Assembly (NCBI GenBank): GCA_020809705.1
Contig: CP085828.1
Span: 248,001 to 312,000 of the forward strand
Direction of reading: 5' to 3'
DNA from: Calonectria ilicicola
Taxonomy: Eukaryota > Ascomycota > Sordariomycetes > Hypocreales > Nectriaceae
DNA: 64,000 bases
Shown here: one piece after another, positions 1-12,718 of the stretch
Numbering within the stretch: the stretch's first letter is position 1
Layout: each line of letters begins with the position of its first letter
Notes under the pieces: generated by a model
Told to the model about the DNA's origin: nothing
The model's input: only the letters and a program-made list of their open reading frames with translations
The model's database searches: none
Translations under genes and position numbers: made by a program

Positions 1-1089
1 CAAAGGACGTGGTTAGTCAATGCCGACAACTCACATTGTCAAATCCATAGGCCATGCCCCGATCATGCCAACTATGAGCTTTGCATCCCAGGCTTGCGAA
101 TAGAACGAGGGCACGGACAAATCGATTCATGGTTATCCCCAGATGGTTTCTCATCAAGATTTCTGTTTTGTTGCTTGGAAGAAAGCCGCGAAACTCGTCT
201 TGGAGCCAGCATATTTGCGATGTAAGGGAAATATTTATATCCATTGAACTTCCTAAGACACCTATTGATCAAGTTTGCTGGTTCCAATTACTCATTTCCC
301 TAGGGAGCCGCATGCCCCTATTACGCACTCTCTTGGCGCCCCACTTGTGCGAACCACCCAATCAATATTTTTGACACTGCCAGGCTGAACTATCAACTCC
401 CTCCTTACCTTAACTGTACAGGCAGTGTGACGTGGTAGTGGTGGCAGTGTTTCTCGTTTATTTTCCCTATTTTTTCCCTTGCAACTAAGCCTAGCTTTGA
501 GTAGATGGATCGATTGGCTTGTCATAGTTCCAGGATAAAAGAGCTGAATTGGCGAGGTGGATTTCGGGCTTACAGATGCCTCGTGTTGAAATTGACATGG
601 ATTAGGACAGTTACATTGCGGTTTGAGGATACTTTGATACGAAAATAATTCTTCTGGGTCTTCGATGCCATCATCACACCACACCCAGTAGCACGTCGCT
701 AAGGCGGAATAGCCAATGGATCGGCTACCTGGCCACTCCACCTGTACGAACTGGCCAATCAACATCCACAGTATTACCATAAGCACTAGTCTCCATCAGG
801 ATTTATCCCCATCAGTCTACGTTTGAGTCGCGCGGTCCTTCCTTCTCGAAGCTTGTCTTTTTGTACCGGCCGCCTTTTCTCGTCAATGTGACCATCGCAA
901 AGGGTGCAGCAAACGACCTCCCCGCTTGTACGAACCGACGAATAGCCAATTCTCTTGCAATTCGATTAGTACGTGTTATCGTTTACTTTGAAACCATTCC
1001 GCATCCAACTAGCTGCGCGCATGACACTGGGATTGTCTTCTGCTTGACACGGCACCCACTGCAAATCCTGGCCAGCGGGCGTCAAAGTG
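1..1089. other. Intergenic region upstream of the Zn2Cys6 regulator
   Basis: I see no convincing gene. A 164-codon open frame on the minus strand (292-786) starts at GTG, has no recognisable domain and is probably chance. Three related stretches with a TTGT/TGTRCGAAC core near a CCAAT-like box lie at about 346-370, 746-770 and 922-946; the first two match best, mostly differing by transitions. They may be regulatory repeats for the gene starting at 1090, but this is inference. Confidence 0.5.
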
Positions 1090-2822
1090 ATGAACCAAAT
1101 GAACAAGGAGACAGCCAAGACGGCCAATCAGGCTTGGAGAAAAAAGCCTCGCAAGTTCGCTCCAAAGTCAAGACTGGGCTGTAAAACTTGCAAGTGAGTC
1201 TTGACTCTGTGTATTACTATCACGATCAATTGTGTTCGAAAACTCAAAAGCTGACGCCCAACCTCGGGGAATCTCTCAGAATAAGACGAATAAAATGCGA
1301 TCTCTCTCAGCCTTCATGTGTGAAATGCCAGTCCACAGGTCGCACCTGTGACGGCTATAGTGAAATACCCCCCACTCTCAACCGGAGGGTGGACACAGCA
1401 GAGAGTCACAAGAGTCACCAGCCTTGTACCACGATTAGTACGCATCAACCAGAACAATGGCACATGCAAAATGGCGACCTCATTTTGCAGAATCCTGGAC
1501 CTCTTATGATCTTACCAGTGGCCGGATCAGCCCAGGCAGAAGCAATGTGTTTTTTCGAGTATGTTTCCATCAAAAATCTGAATGAATACCGCCCTTGCCA
1601 ATCCTGGCGGGATACTCTCATGTACTTCTCTCAAACAGTGCCATCAGTGCGGGATGCCGCCATTGCGCTAGCCTTGGTCCACCGGAACTACCTGGACTGT
1701 AAAGACCGAGTGCCGGATAAAACTCCCTTGCTTTACTATAATCGGGCCATCCAACTTCTTCTGAGCCAGAAGGCGGGCGATAGCACCGAAATGACCGCCA
1801 TCACACTTTTGGTTTGCTACCTCTTCACCTGTTTTGATCATCTGGCGGGTAACTACGTACAAGCAATGAAACATCTGCGCGGAGGTGTGGAACTCTCACG
1901 CAGCATCGACAAGGCTATACTTGACGATAACAATATATTTGTTAATTCCAAAGCCTCTGGAGCCCGCACGCTTATCCGTCAGGTGATGAGACAAATACGA
2001 CGTCTCGACATGCAGGCTGTAACCTTTTTGGTCGATTGGACTCCCGTCAATATCCAAGAGGCACTTATTTCTCAGTCTCTACCCTCTGATGGTGCCTTTC
2101 GGTCCCTTGACCAAGCTGCCGACCACCTACAAGTTCTCGTTGCTCAGGTAATGGGGCTGCGCAACGCGAACCCAGGCGAGATGCCAGCGTTGCCTTCATC
2201 GCATATCGATATCGTTCTCGGCCGGTTGGAAAGGTGGTTGAGACTATTCGAAAACATGTTGCAACAGGGAAGCTCCTATGATACAGATTCGAAAGCTTAC
2301 CCGCTCATATCACTGCTACGCCTACAACATACAATCGCATTGACTTTCCTCAGCAGTCATGGACCTGGCCGAGAAATGGAATATGACAACTTCTTGCCCC
2401 GGTTCCAGGAATGCATAGCCTTGGTGGGCAGTGTAACGGCGGCACAAGAGAGATATTCGGGGTCGGTGAAACCGACCTTCACGCCTGAGATTGGAATTGT
2501 ACCCGTGCTTTATATAATTGGGATGAAATGCCGACATCCCGTGGTCAGACGCCAGGTCCTAAATATCTTGCGACGGCGAAGGATACGGGAAGCAGTTTGG
2601 GACAGCATCTCGGCTGCTAAGGTGATTGAGCGAGTAATCGAGATTGAAGAGGGTGGATCTGAGGTCGAAATGACACGGGGCATGGAAAATATTCTCTTGT
2701 GGCAGAGAGTCGAGACTATGTCTTGGTTGCAAGTCGTCAGTGGACAATCTATAACTAGGGTGGATATTAAGTATACGTTCTGCGCGCAGGAGGGAACGCA
2801 TACAGAGTCTCTTATGATATAA
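1090..2822 (+). CDS. Zn2Cys6 fungal-type transcription factor
   Basis: Probable nuclear DNA-binding regulator of 548 residues. I place the start at ATG 1090 and one intron at 1194-1279 (GTGAGT...CAG), because joining 1090-1193 to 1280-2822 restores a complete binuclear zinc cluster: CKTCK precedes the intron, and the motif continues RRIKCD...CVKC...TCDGY at about residues 31-60. All six zinc cysteines are present, with a basic run (WRKKPRKFAPKSR) just before. Starting downstream of the intron would lose the first two cysteines. The rest (about residues 140-540) is helical and resembles the fungal-specific regulatory region of this class. The nearest neighbour is the convergent FAD oxidoreductase remnant, so the target genes cannot be read from context. 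Class assignment is firm; function is unknown. Confidence 0.9.
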
Positions 2823-3318
2823 ACCTTCGCCAAGTAAAATAAATTCTTTCTAAAAATGCTAGCATCTAAAATATGAATAAATAGATAACAAACTAGGACT
2901 CATCAATGCTCTGCCCTGAAGTTCCATATCTTTCCTTCAGTAAGTTCAATTCCGTCGTAAGTTTTCAGAGGTGTAGGGCTGCGTGCTAGGCGCAGCTGAT
3001 ACACCAGCACGCGCTGGATTTTGTGGATGGTAGTGAATGCGATGGTATCCTGAGACAAAACTCAAGTGACTTCTTAATCATAAACAAAAAACAAGTTTAG
3101 CCAAGCTTTTACTGGCGCCTTTAGTTCGACTCCCTGTTATTTTTATCGCTTGCATTGTCAGTTGGATTCGTTAGCACTTATAAACAACTCTCGTTCTGAG
3201 AGCATATCTTAATATCAAGAGGAGGGCAAAAACAATGATCAGGATGTTTAACAACGCAAAGTGAGGCCAAATTCATTTTAGGCCCGGCTAGTTCAGGCTT
3301 CTATCAAAGTTTGTATAC
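2823..3318. other. Convergent intergenic spacer
   Basis: This spacer lies between the 3' ends of the regulator and the oxidoreductase remnant. It is AT-rich and presumably holds both polyadenylation regions. A tRNA B-box-like string at about 3122-3134 lacks a correctly spaced A box, so I do not call a tRNA. Confidence 0.5.
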
Positions 3319-5148
3319 CTAGTTATTGTCTTCAAAGGCATCCACAAATGGGATAGCTGTTACCGCAAATGGGTTTCCAGTGAAAGTACCAGCAGGATCA
3401 GCCCTGCCTCTTGCTCGTCCCAATCTCTGGTACTTTCCTTCGTCCTCATAATAGTACTTCCAAACTTGCTCCTTGCCCAGATCCCAGTCACCGTACGAGC
3501 CCCAGAGCAAGCGCCTATCCTGTTTGCTGAAGCAGCTTGAAGGACCAACAAATTTCTCGTCATTCTGCCTCTGCCACTCTTTGGCATAGTTCTCGTAGAT
3601 ACGGTCTGCGATGTTCTCAGGAGGCTTCGTGGGGTCCTTGGGATCCTTGTCCATTTCATGGAAACAGTCCATCGTTTGGACAACGGTGGAATCCCCCCAG
3701 CTGTAGGACGTGCCGTCGCCCCTGTTTTTGTAGAAGCGCGAGTTGTCGCCTCCAAAGGATTGGATCTGGACTGCAAGTTTGCAATGGTCGTAGTACTTCT
3801 TGTCCTGGTCCTCCTTTGACTTAGGGAGATAGATCTGGTTAAGGCTTTCGACCACCTTGTCGGCCCACCCGTCTCGTTCCAGAGTCCGCGAGTTTGTTGC
3901 ATAAGTACGCTTGATGTAGGGGAGATTAAATTCTCGCTTCTGACGGAATACCCATTTTCCAGTCAAGTCGGCCATGTCCAAGTCGGCGAATTCCTCCATG
4001 AGAAGATTCCAGTTATGCGTCAACGAGTCAAGATCCAGGATATCCTGGAACCAGTTCTTGACATCATCATTAAACTCATCCTTGTCGCTGGTTGGGCACC
4101 ACTGAGCATAAACCACAATAGTAGCGGGAATTTCACCGGCCAGTCTCATGTTTTCTTCTTTTCCCAAGATTTCGCCGATCATGTCCAATATGTTTTTCCA
4201 TTTACCGCCTGTGAGAAGGAGGGGAAATAGTTTTGCGATGGGGAAGTCTCTACTCAGAACGCTGACACAGAGGTCGAAACCCCGAGCTAGCTCGTTGTTG
4301 TCGGCCATTTTCGCAACAAGCGTTAGTAACTTTTGGAGGGTCTCGGGCTTGTAAACCCAGAGTCCCTTGAGGCCATATGGGCCCTTGACTTGTGCCGGCT
4401 CCGTCTTCGCATTTTTTTCGGTATCCTTAAGGTAGTTGCTCGTACCGGGGGTTGTAAGCATATAACTCTGGGCTCGGAACACCTCGACCGTGTAGTGTGT
4501 AATAACCCCAAGATTTCCTGGGCTCCCTCCAAGAATCGCGTAGAAGAGCTCCGGATCCCATTGCTTTGAAATATCGCGCTTCGCGCCATCGTGGCAAATC
4601 ACGTGGATGATTCGAATATGGTCCCCAAAAAGACGAAAACTACGGCCAAGCTGACCGTAACCGCCAGTCTGTCCATGTCCTCCCACGCATACAAAAGCAC
4701 ATTGTCCGTGAGGGACGAATAGTTTATGTCGCGCAAGGTACTCGTTCAGCTCCTGGATCTGAACGCTAACCCCAACGTACACCAGCGCCCTGTTCTTCGC
4801 AATCTGATTACCCACATTGATGATGACCCTCTCTTTATAGGTATCAGTCAGTTCAATTTAGATGCTCTTCTTGCCTTTGGTATGTGCCGGTCCAGTGGAA
4901 GAAGCACCGCTGTATTGGTGGCCACCGCTCTTGGTGACAACAACGGCATTGTTCTTTTTCGCCCATTTTACAGCCTTGATGACATCTTCATCTCGTGTAG
5001 GCTGTACAATGAGATCTAGAAACATGTCATGATCAATCTGATAGGATGTGGTAGCATACTGCTAGTTGTAGAGTTTGTAAAAGTCTGCCCCCGCTCCGGT
5101 ACTCTGCCTGGTATATTACATACCCTGAAAGTCGTCAATTTCGGCCAT
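3319..5148 (-). pseudogene. FAD-linked (BBE/PCMH-type) oxidoreductase, interrupted by a stop codon
   Basis: This family binds FAD through a PCMH domain and oxidises sugars or secondary metabolites. Reading down the minus strand, ATG 5148 opens a short exon (MAEIDDFQ) ending at a GTATGT donor at 5123. A second exon from 5061 runs in one frame to 3319, about 580 codons. It contains the FAD-loop motif SGGHQYSGASST, then VGGHGQTGGYGQLGRS and ILGGSPGNLGVITHYTVE, and ends in a berberine-bridge-like tail. The frame is broken by TAA at 4860-4858, about 68 codons into exon 2, inside the FAD domain. CAA (Gln) to TAA is the likely change, a CpA to TpA transition as RIP makes. The obvious exon 1-exon 2 junction is also one base out of phase (phase 1 joined to phase 0). 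No intron signals remove the stop. I read this as a recently disabled gene; a sequencing error is the alternative. Confidence 0.7.
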
Positions 5149-7592
5149 GTTGGACGGTATTTGATTTCTTGGAAAAGTTGATGAATACAATGTAGTGAGT
5201 GTTTGGTGATTCTGGTCGACAGGTGAACATTACCTTTTATTTATGTTTTCTGAAGGCGTTCGATGATGCGAGGAGCAGTGATCGCTAACTCATCCCGCTG
5301 ATCTCCTCGAAAGACACTAAGAGCTAGCCTCAAAGAGGAAACACTAATTCCAGTTACGTGAACTATCGGATGGCGATCTTTGATTAGATACATAGAATGA
5401 CACACATTTGTTAGAGTATTCTTTGTATCGATTTACTGCGCCAGCATGGCTTCTAGCGCCACCAAGACATCAGCCAGCCTTTTTGCCTGAGGCGTGGGGG
5501 TTGTGCAAGCCACCAAAACGCTAGCTAATAGACATAGGATATAACCATTGGGTGGCGGAGCGGGTCTAGGCCGAGATTCCCGTTAGGTGCGTTCAGATCG
5601 GGAGACGCGGCACAACGCGCCAATTCAGTCCAAGTGTCTGGGCTTTGCGCAGATGATCGGATTTGCCATTTTTCGGCTGCAATGGGTAAAGGAGTACAGA
5701 GTTCAACAAATAGACTGGAACATGCTGAATGGGGATTGGGCGGCCTATGACTTGAGTCTGCATCTCACTAGATCAAGTGGAATCTATTCAATAGTTCTGT
5801 GGATACTGTGGATCTGAGACAATGCCAGCCGTTTGGTCCAGACCTGGCCGTGGCGAGCTGAATCATAGAGTCGCGTAAAAGCCTAGCCAACGACTGCAGC
5901 CAGCCAACTGCCGCCAACCATTGAAAAGCGTATATTTACGAGTAAACGTGGAGAAGAGGTGGAACTCGCCCTAGTGGCTCCGATTGGGTACTAAGTGGCA
6001 CCGAAGCGTCACCCATTTCGGGCCCACGGTTGTAGACTACATATCCCAATTCGCGACAAGGAAAATTCAGCCAGATGTTGAGGAAGAAACCCCAAAAAAT
6101 GTTCTACTAACTCACCAATATAGGAAATGGTCCATCACGCCACTTGATTACTGGGTATTTCTCAAACATGGCGCTATAATATCACCAGGCGTAACGTGGC
6201 CACATGCCGAGCTCCATTGGCCCGAAAACGACCTACGATAGCTTTCAGCATCTTACAGGGCATCGTTAACAAAAAAAAGATATCTTGTTAGGTGGGAGTT
6301 GATGGGCCTACACAGCTCAGATTGCAGTGAACCTAAAATCATGAGAAGCTCGGTATGCCCCCAGACCTACACCTTGGCTCATAATCTTACCCCATAGCCA
6401 GCTCTGTGGAACAATGATAAACTTGGTTTCCATGGAAAATTGCAATCCAGAAGCATTTTTTGGCCGTTTAGAAAAAGGATGGCTTTACAAGATCAATTAA
6501 ATACTAGGAAGTGGAATAAACTTATAGACACTCAAACAGACACAATCACAATTATCATAGTATCATCCGACAACGGGAAATGTGAGGGTAGAAATGGTTT
6601 GGTAGCTGAATTCGGTTTGATTGGATTCATTATTCCCCTCGACATGAAAGAAGCGGCAAAGCAGTTGGCGAGGGACGTCTTCACATTCATGACTGGGAAT
6701 TCTCCATGGTTAAGCTATGACAAGAAACAGAAAAATATCAATATGATCACTCCCCAAAGAAAAAAAAAACACGGAACCTACTCTTCATGGACGGGATATT
6801 TTAGACTAACATCACATAGTTGGCAAGATACTCGGTAAATTGAATGTGGTTGATCAGGGCCGTCTCTCTCTGAGGGAAAAGGATGCAAGGCAAGGAAGTG
6901 GTGGCTTGTATCATCACTCTTCCGCTGTGGCAAGGTGGGGTGTCCAATCTAACCCCTGCCCAAGCGGGACAAGTTAACCGCAATCCAATGCGAACCTCAA
7001 CATGTGGTTGTTTCTGATGAGATATTTTCTTGAGAAACGGCGCTATGCTGCTCGCCCCCTGTGCATCCTTCTGCATAAATATATGTGCAGGCAGTGCAGC
7101 AGGCAGGCAGTATCAGGGATTAAGATCTCGATTCCCCTTTCTTAGGATAGTCCTGCACAGCCAGCCACACTGATCTTTTAGTTCCAATAGTCGCAAAATC
7201 TATTGCAAATGGCGCTGCCCAAAGGTGAGACATTTTAGGTTGAGAACAGCACCTGACTGCTCTGAAATGTGATATAGCACATTGTGCGGAGTGCAACAGC
7301 ATTTGCATTGGCTGCGTATCCTAACAGTGGATAACAATATCACACTTCGCATGGACTTGAGCGACAGGCTATTTGGAAACGAAAATTTAGCGAAGTCGCT
7401 GAGATGGGCTCAGACTATTTTTCAGCTTGCCACTATCACCTTCTGACTAGATTCTTGACTTTCATAATTAAATGAAGTAGGAAATATTGTGGTTTCCATC
7501 ACTGGGAGTGACAGGTAAGACCATCCATTTTCTTTATATGTCTACCTTATTTATCTGCGTTTATAGTGTGTACTTGACTCTCGACGCACTAT
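5149..7592. other. Long intergenic region
   Basis: I see no gene with supportable coding character on either strand. The region should hold the former promoter of the oxidoreductase (5149-5300) and the 3' flank of the GT32 gene. Open frames of up to 132 codons (6440-6838) lack domains, signal peptides or plausible splice partners. A minus-strand frame ending near 5440 (about 5440-5500) has a helical, coding-like tail, but it is too short to name. Confidence 0.5.
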
Positions 7593-8732
7593 TTACGAGG
7601 TATCACCATGTAAAGCATCATATGCCTTAACATTCTGGTCCCATAGGTTCACACATGTTTCATTAAACCTGCATTCCTGCACCGCACCATATACGGGATG
7701 CTTGTATCGTGAATGCTTACTTGTCCAGTTTGATACACCATAGTGGTGTTTAACAAGCGCCTCGGGCACATGATGCGTGGTGCCCGACCTTGAGTGGGTC
7801 TGCGCTGCCGCAAATGCCCGAACCGGCAGCACGAGCACACCACTTACGAGTGTTGCATTGTCCAGATGATGAAAATCATCCCACGTAATAAGCGATGTAT
7901 GAGTCTTTTTCTCGTTCATATACTGCATGATGACGTCCGTGAATACTCCGGGACCAGAGCCCGCAATGATTTGATCAAAGTCCATTTTCACTTGGGAAAC
8001 AGGCACACCCTGCTCGCTGGCAAGGTCGTATAGACGCACCATGGCATTCTCAACTATCGCAAGCATAAAGGGCAGTTGTGGCTTGCATATAAAAGTCCAC
8101 TGGCAAAAGCTGCGTGAGACATGTCCAAGAATAGGATGATCCTTGAACTTTGGTTCATCAGTTTCGACGCCTATAACCATGTCGATTTCTGCTTCGTCGA
8201 AATCGTCTGGAATAAATTCGTGGATCGGCTTGAGAGCTTCCACATCGATGTCAGCGTACAATCCTCCTTCAACGTACATGACCAAGTAGCGTAACAAGTC
8301 AGCCTTGATAACTTTTATCTGGACAGTCGTAAAAAACTCGACAATATCTGGCCGATTGAACCCTTGGGGTCCAAAGTGATGTTCAACGTATCCCAGTTGA
8401 TTATCATCGGTCAAGACCTCCCATCTCCACTTGGGGTTCTTTTCGGTCCATGTTTTGGCCAGTTTTAAATCGCGCTGTGCGTAAGAGGGTGGGCTATATT
8501 TCCAAGTTTGCCATATCTTGCGTGGAAACCGGCCATGGAATTTTGTATTTGTTGAGGAACTTGAATGAGTCCCTAATTGGAATGTTGTAGTGACATAACG
8601 AGATGTCGGGGTGGGCAAGCCCAGAGTAAGCCAGCACATTACAAGTCCAACACTAACAATGAGGAATAGAACTCCTCGCCGTAGTTGCGTCCAAGATTGG
8701 CCTGGGCATTGTGATGAAATGGAGTCGTGCAT
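7593..8732 (-). CDS. GT32 (Och1-like) glycosyltransferase, type II membrane protein
   Basis: Likely Golgi enzyme that transfers mannose or another sugar to glycoprotein or glycolipid acceptors. From the chosen Met at 8732 it is a 379-residue type II membrane protein: a short cytosolic tail, one membrane anchor at about residues 20-38, then a lumenal catalytic domain. FPRKIWQTWK (69-78) is the typical opening of the family. EGGLYADIDVEALKPI holds the DXD metal and nucleotide-sugar site, DID at about 161-163. An upstream in-frame ATG at 8843 would add 37 residues including a second hydrophobic stretch; I prefer 8732 because it gives the usual short tail before the anchor. No introns are needed. 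The family is well supported; linkage and acceptor are not. Confidence 0.87.
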   Translation of the reverse strand: MHDSISSQCPGQSWTQLRRGVLFLIVSVGLVMCWLTLGLPTPTSRYVTTTFQLGTHSSSSTNTKFHGRFPRKIWQTWKYSPPSYAQRDLKLAKTWTEKNPKWRWEVLTDDNQLGYVEHHFGPQGFNRPDIVEFFTTVQIKVIKADLLRYLVMYVEGGLYADIDVEALKPIHEFIPDDFDEAEIDMVIGVETDEPKFKDHPILGHVSRSFCQWTFICKPQLPFMLAIVENAMVRLYDLASEQGVPVSQVKMDFDQIIAGSGPGVFTDVIMQYMNEKKTHTSLITWDDFHHLDNATLVSGVLVLPVRAFAAAQTHSRSGTTHHVPEALVKHHYGVSNWTSKHSRYKHPVYGAVQECRFNETCVNLWDQNVKAYDALHGDTS

Positions 8733-10105
8733 CGTTGAAATGCTAATCTCGATAGCATATCGAATCAAAAACAAAACTGAAGACTGATATTCCCTCAATA
8801 GTTTGTCTTTGATATTCACCTCAAAATTTAACTTTTCGATCATGCGGAGCCCGAGGAATTAATAAGCGGTCTCATTGTTTGACCCACAACTCCAGTTCCT
8901 CTTTTCATACAACGTAACGTATGACGCATATCTCGAATACACCTCGCAGCAGCAAATACAACAGCTACTAATAGTAACTAAAATGGTTGTCATAATACTT
9001 GGTTCAATCGGTTTGCGTCGGGAAAGGTCCTATAGCTATCAAACGTTTCCGTAGCCCTCCGCAGACTCATACCCCCCGGCTGGAGACGGAGACAGGCAAA
9101 ATGCTCTGTACTAGTTCTGCGACGAAACTGAAACAACACGGAAAATTATGGCCGACATAGTAGATAGTAGAAGTTAAAAATTTGATCGTCATGAACAGCT
9201 GACTTGGTGCCAGAATCATTTATGCAACGTAACAATTGAACAGTGCTTGGGTCGATCTAACCCAACTTGGTGTGACTAGAAAGTATAAACATTCTGTGTG
9301 TGTGTGTGTTATATTTCTGTCTTGCGGGCACAAGATCTCCGTCAAATACCTACAGGAGTAAAAAGATGCGCTAGGCTAGCAGGATGAATAGCTACTCTAT
9401 TGAAATGGGGCAGAATTTGAACATTGCATAAACCACATACACAGCCTGAAGAGCCAAAAATTGGTCATTTGCTGCGGTCGGAAGAGGAGGTTCGGGGCAG
9501 GTTAGCAGCTCATAGGGAAGGAAATAAATAAAACCTGATAGAGTAAAATTAAACAAAAATCATGAACATCACCGGGGCAAATGGGTCAAACGATCACTCA
9601 AAAAGAGAGCCTCAAAATAAGCTAAAGAAACCGTTGACTGGGGTGTGTTAATCCTCTTCCTGGTGTTGAGACCGGGATCCCTTCATCACTAAGACCGGTG
9701 TTGCAGCCGGACTAACTATTCCGCCGACCAAAGCTAATTTTTCAAAGGGCCGAGGGTTCAGGTGCACGGGAGCTAGATGTGGAAGTGCTGCATGCGGGCG
9801 TCCGCGACACGGTTCTTTTCTCTCTTACTTTGCAACCTAACCCCTCTTTATCCTTTCATTTGGCAATTTTACTACAGCATATAGCGGTACCTAAGAGCCT
9901 CTGTACAAGTGATCAGTTCGCTAGAGCCGGATACGGTGGATCAGGCTGTAACAGGAGCTCCCTCTTAGTAGAGCCCACGATTTACCAAAATTAATTAAGC
10001 TTGGGGGATAGAGACTTGATAAAAATATATATTTAGGGAATTTGTAGGAATTAGCTACGAAAATACATGATAACGATAGGTGCACATAACGACGCTAATT
10101 TATTG
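8733..10105. other. Intergenic region with a short (TG)n run
   Basis: Promoter side of the GT32 gene and 3' flank of the rhodopsin-domain gene. A TG microsatellite of seven units lies at about 9295-9309. No coding region is supportable. Confidence 0.5.
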
Positions 10106-11334
10106 CTACTCCCTCACTTCATTATCCCGATTCCTAATCTCACTTTCCATAGACACTGAAGGCGGATTGTTCACCGGCGTCTTCTCATTTGAGCCAAAAT
10201 AAGGTCTTAGGGATGGCAAGCATGCAATTACAATCCCTAGGTTACACTCGACTATGCCCCAAAACACTATCAAATCAATTAGTTTAGAGTTGTTGATGCA
10301 AGAGTCGACAAAAATAGATATTTTAGACGTACTAACTGCACTCAGAGGTACAGCCTCCTCTCCCTTTGCTGATTGGTGCACAACTACCAATCGAATAATC
10401 GCAAATGCAATAGTAATTAGACCCAGGAGAAATATGAGATACAATCCGATCTGAATTGATCTTCGAACGTTAAGCTGAGGAATAATAAGCCATGGAAGGA
10501 AGAAGACTTGTATTCCTGTTAAAGCCCGGTCCCCCCACAAGATAGTTCGCTACACTTACCAAAGATATCGCCTGCGGTGCTAAGAGCCCAACAAATATCA
10601 AAGATTAATTTTCCGTTCAACTCTCCGCATGACCCTTCGTATGGGGTTGACCTATTGCGGTTAGCACCCGGTTGCCTTGAAAACGGCATGTTTTGTTTTT
10701 TTCAGCCTCCTTCGCATCTATGCATTAACCTCGCTACTTACCACAATGTCTCGATCGGACGGCACAGGCAATATTTGATAGCCATGGATGCAGAAAATGC
10801 AATAAATATGTAGACAATAGCAGCCCAGACCAGCATTCTCCGCTTTTGCATAAATTGGGGATACAGTTGTAGATACATGGCGAGTAAGGTTCCCCGACAA
10901 AGATACAGCGTTAGGTGAAAGGGAATAAGGCCAAACCAATACATCTGACATCATTCCATTAGTGGCATCGAACCTGTAGCTAGCAGGATGGACATACCTT
11001 TACAATGGCCAATATATTTGCAGGGTTGCCATGGAATCCTTGCATCGATATCGATACCTCCTTATCAAGTCCACCAAGCTTCAGCATAGCGATTGTGATA
11101 ACAGTGCTGGTGCAACCGCAAAACCAGGCTGCAATCATAATGAAATCGCTAGTCAATACCTTTCGATGTTGGATGTTTAAGCGCAGGTGAATACGGGCCA
11201 TAATAACGACCGTGGCAACGGCTATGAGAAACCAACCTGCAGCCTAGGTGGGCAGGTATGGGTCAGTTCAAGCGACCGAAATCCCATCCGAGTGCACACA
11301 CCTGGATTGGGACCGGCCCTATCCCATATGACAT
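10106..11334 (-). CDS. Fungal rhodopsin-domain seven-helix integral membrane protein
   Basis: A 327-residue membrane protein of the fungal 'rhodopsin domain' group common in Pezizomycotina; most members lack a known ligand. Five exons are needed: 11334-11302, 11243-10998, 10944-10742, 10651-10560 and 10515-10106. All introns are GT-AG, all phases agree, and the total is 328 codons with the stop. The N-terminus MSYGIGPVPIQ joins AAGWFLIAVATVVIMARIHLRL (helix 1). Later helices include WFCGCTSTVITIAMLKLGG, GLIPFHLTLYLCRGTLLAMY and PWLIIPQL. A cysteine in the extracellular stretch YEGSCGELNGK and the last helix with ECNLGIVIACLPSLRPYFG match the family pattern. No neighbouring gene suggests a pathway. 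The precise splice joints are by eye but mutually consistent. Confidence 0.83.
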
Positions 11335-12718
11335 GTTGGGCCCCGGGTGTGTCATTTTGGCGACGTTGCTGAGGGCATGGAAGATTTCAGTAGCAAACGT
11401 GTGGGCATCTTGTCGCGAGAGCTTGGCATGAACAGGTTTCACTGATTGTAGCTAAGCCAAGATAACTCGCATGTGGGAAATTGAAGGCAGAACTGTGTCC
11501 ATTGCTATCCCTGGCACAATGTCGAAGTGAAAATAAAGGGCGGGTGGACTCCCTTCCTACCATGTGAAACATTGATGTGAAATGACGTGGCCACAATGGG
11601 TGTCCGCTCCCGGACTAAGGTTATACAATATGTTAGACCAATTTCGTATTCTTTTCCATCTTGGTTTGATTTTGAATCCGAACTAACTTAATTTGTCTCC
11701 TCCCTCCTCAAGGGTGATGCTGATTGGGTAATTTTAAAGAACAAACTTTTCATCTCAGCCAAACTTGCAGGTCGCGCTGAATCTTGCAACGCTTGTTGAG
11801 CTGACTTAAAGGCTTGTCAACATGGTCGCTCTGGTTGCCAGATAGTAAATTCCACGTCTTTACTCAACGGTTCATCTATTAAGCAACCGAGAGATGGAGA
11901 AAACATCACCATGTAGCCGCAGCAGATGTGCATGAACTCAGACAGCTCTCCCATGACTGGAAGCGGGCGATGATGTTTTATTAAATTAGATTTACCATGC
12001 CCCATTTCAGTTTAACTCAGTTAAGAAGCAATGGAAAAGAAAGAAGAAAAAAAAAAAAAGAGCAGTTGGTCGGAGCTAGATGCAGCCCATCGGGTATTAT
12101 TGAATTGCTGTCACCACTCCGGGCCCGTCCATTTGACCGAGGTGCCATGAGAACCCCATCTTCATCTTGTTCAATATCTTCCGGAGATAGATCCGGTCTT
12201 CCACGTTGGAGTACCAGGGTCCTAGTCACATGTCATCTTTTTTCAGAATCCTCTTACCCCGAAGTGCTACAAGTGGCAATTTCCCCGCACCCCAAAGTCA
12301 GAATGCGGAGATGAATGCTAGCGCCGTGCGCACGATGTTATCCTCCTAACCTCCTTGGAGCCCCTGTCACCGGCAAATCTGATTCCGGTTCGCCAAGTCT
12401 CTCTGGGGGAAATCCGGGGTAAATTCCAGATTGCGTAATCGATTGGCTCTAGATTGCCTCCACAAGGTTAATTGATTCTTTATTGTGCCGCGCGAGGTGA
12501 TGTAGATTGTAACCACACCTTGAAGGTGAGGGCGGATGAGATCCCGGTTTGAGGAGCTATAAAACTTGATTGCTTCTTCCTGGACCCTTGATTAGTTTGT
12601 CTCACGCACACACCTCCCACATTTTCGCTGCATAAGCCAGTGCTCAGCGTGGTCCGACCGTCGCCCTAAGAAAAAATTGGACTGCCGCAAGTTGGCCTCC
12701 AACCAGCCAAAAACAACC
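11335..12718. other. Divergent intergenic region between the rhodopsin-domain and MFS genes
   Basis: Shared upstream region of two divergently transcribed membrane-protein genes. It has an A/G-rich run at about 12030-12062 and no supportable coding sequence. The 5' leader of the MFS gene probably lies in about 12580-12718. Confidence 0.5.

Noticed and set aside
292..786. 164-codon minus-strand open frame
   Set aside because: Begins at GTG, no domain, no signal peptide or splice partner; overlaps likely promoter repeats.
3098..3136. tRNA-like A and B boxes
   Set aside because: Box spacing is about 26 nt, too short for a tRNA, and no acceptor stem pairs.
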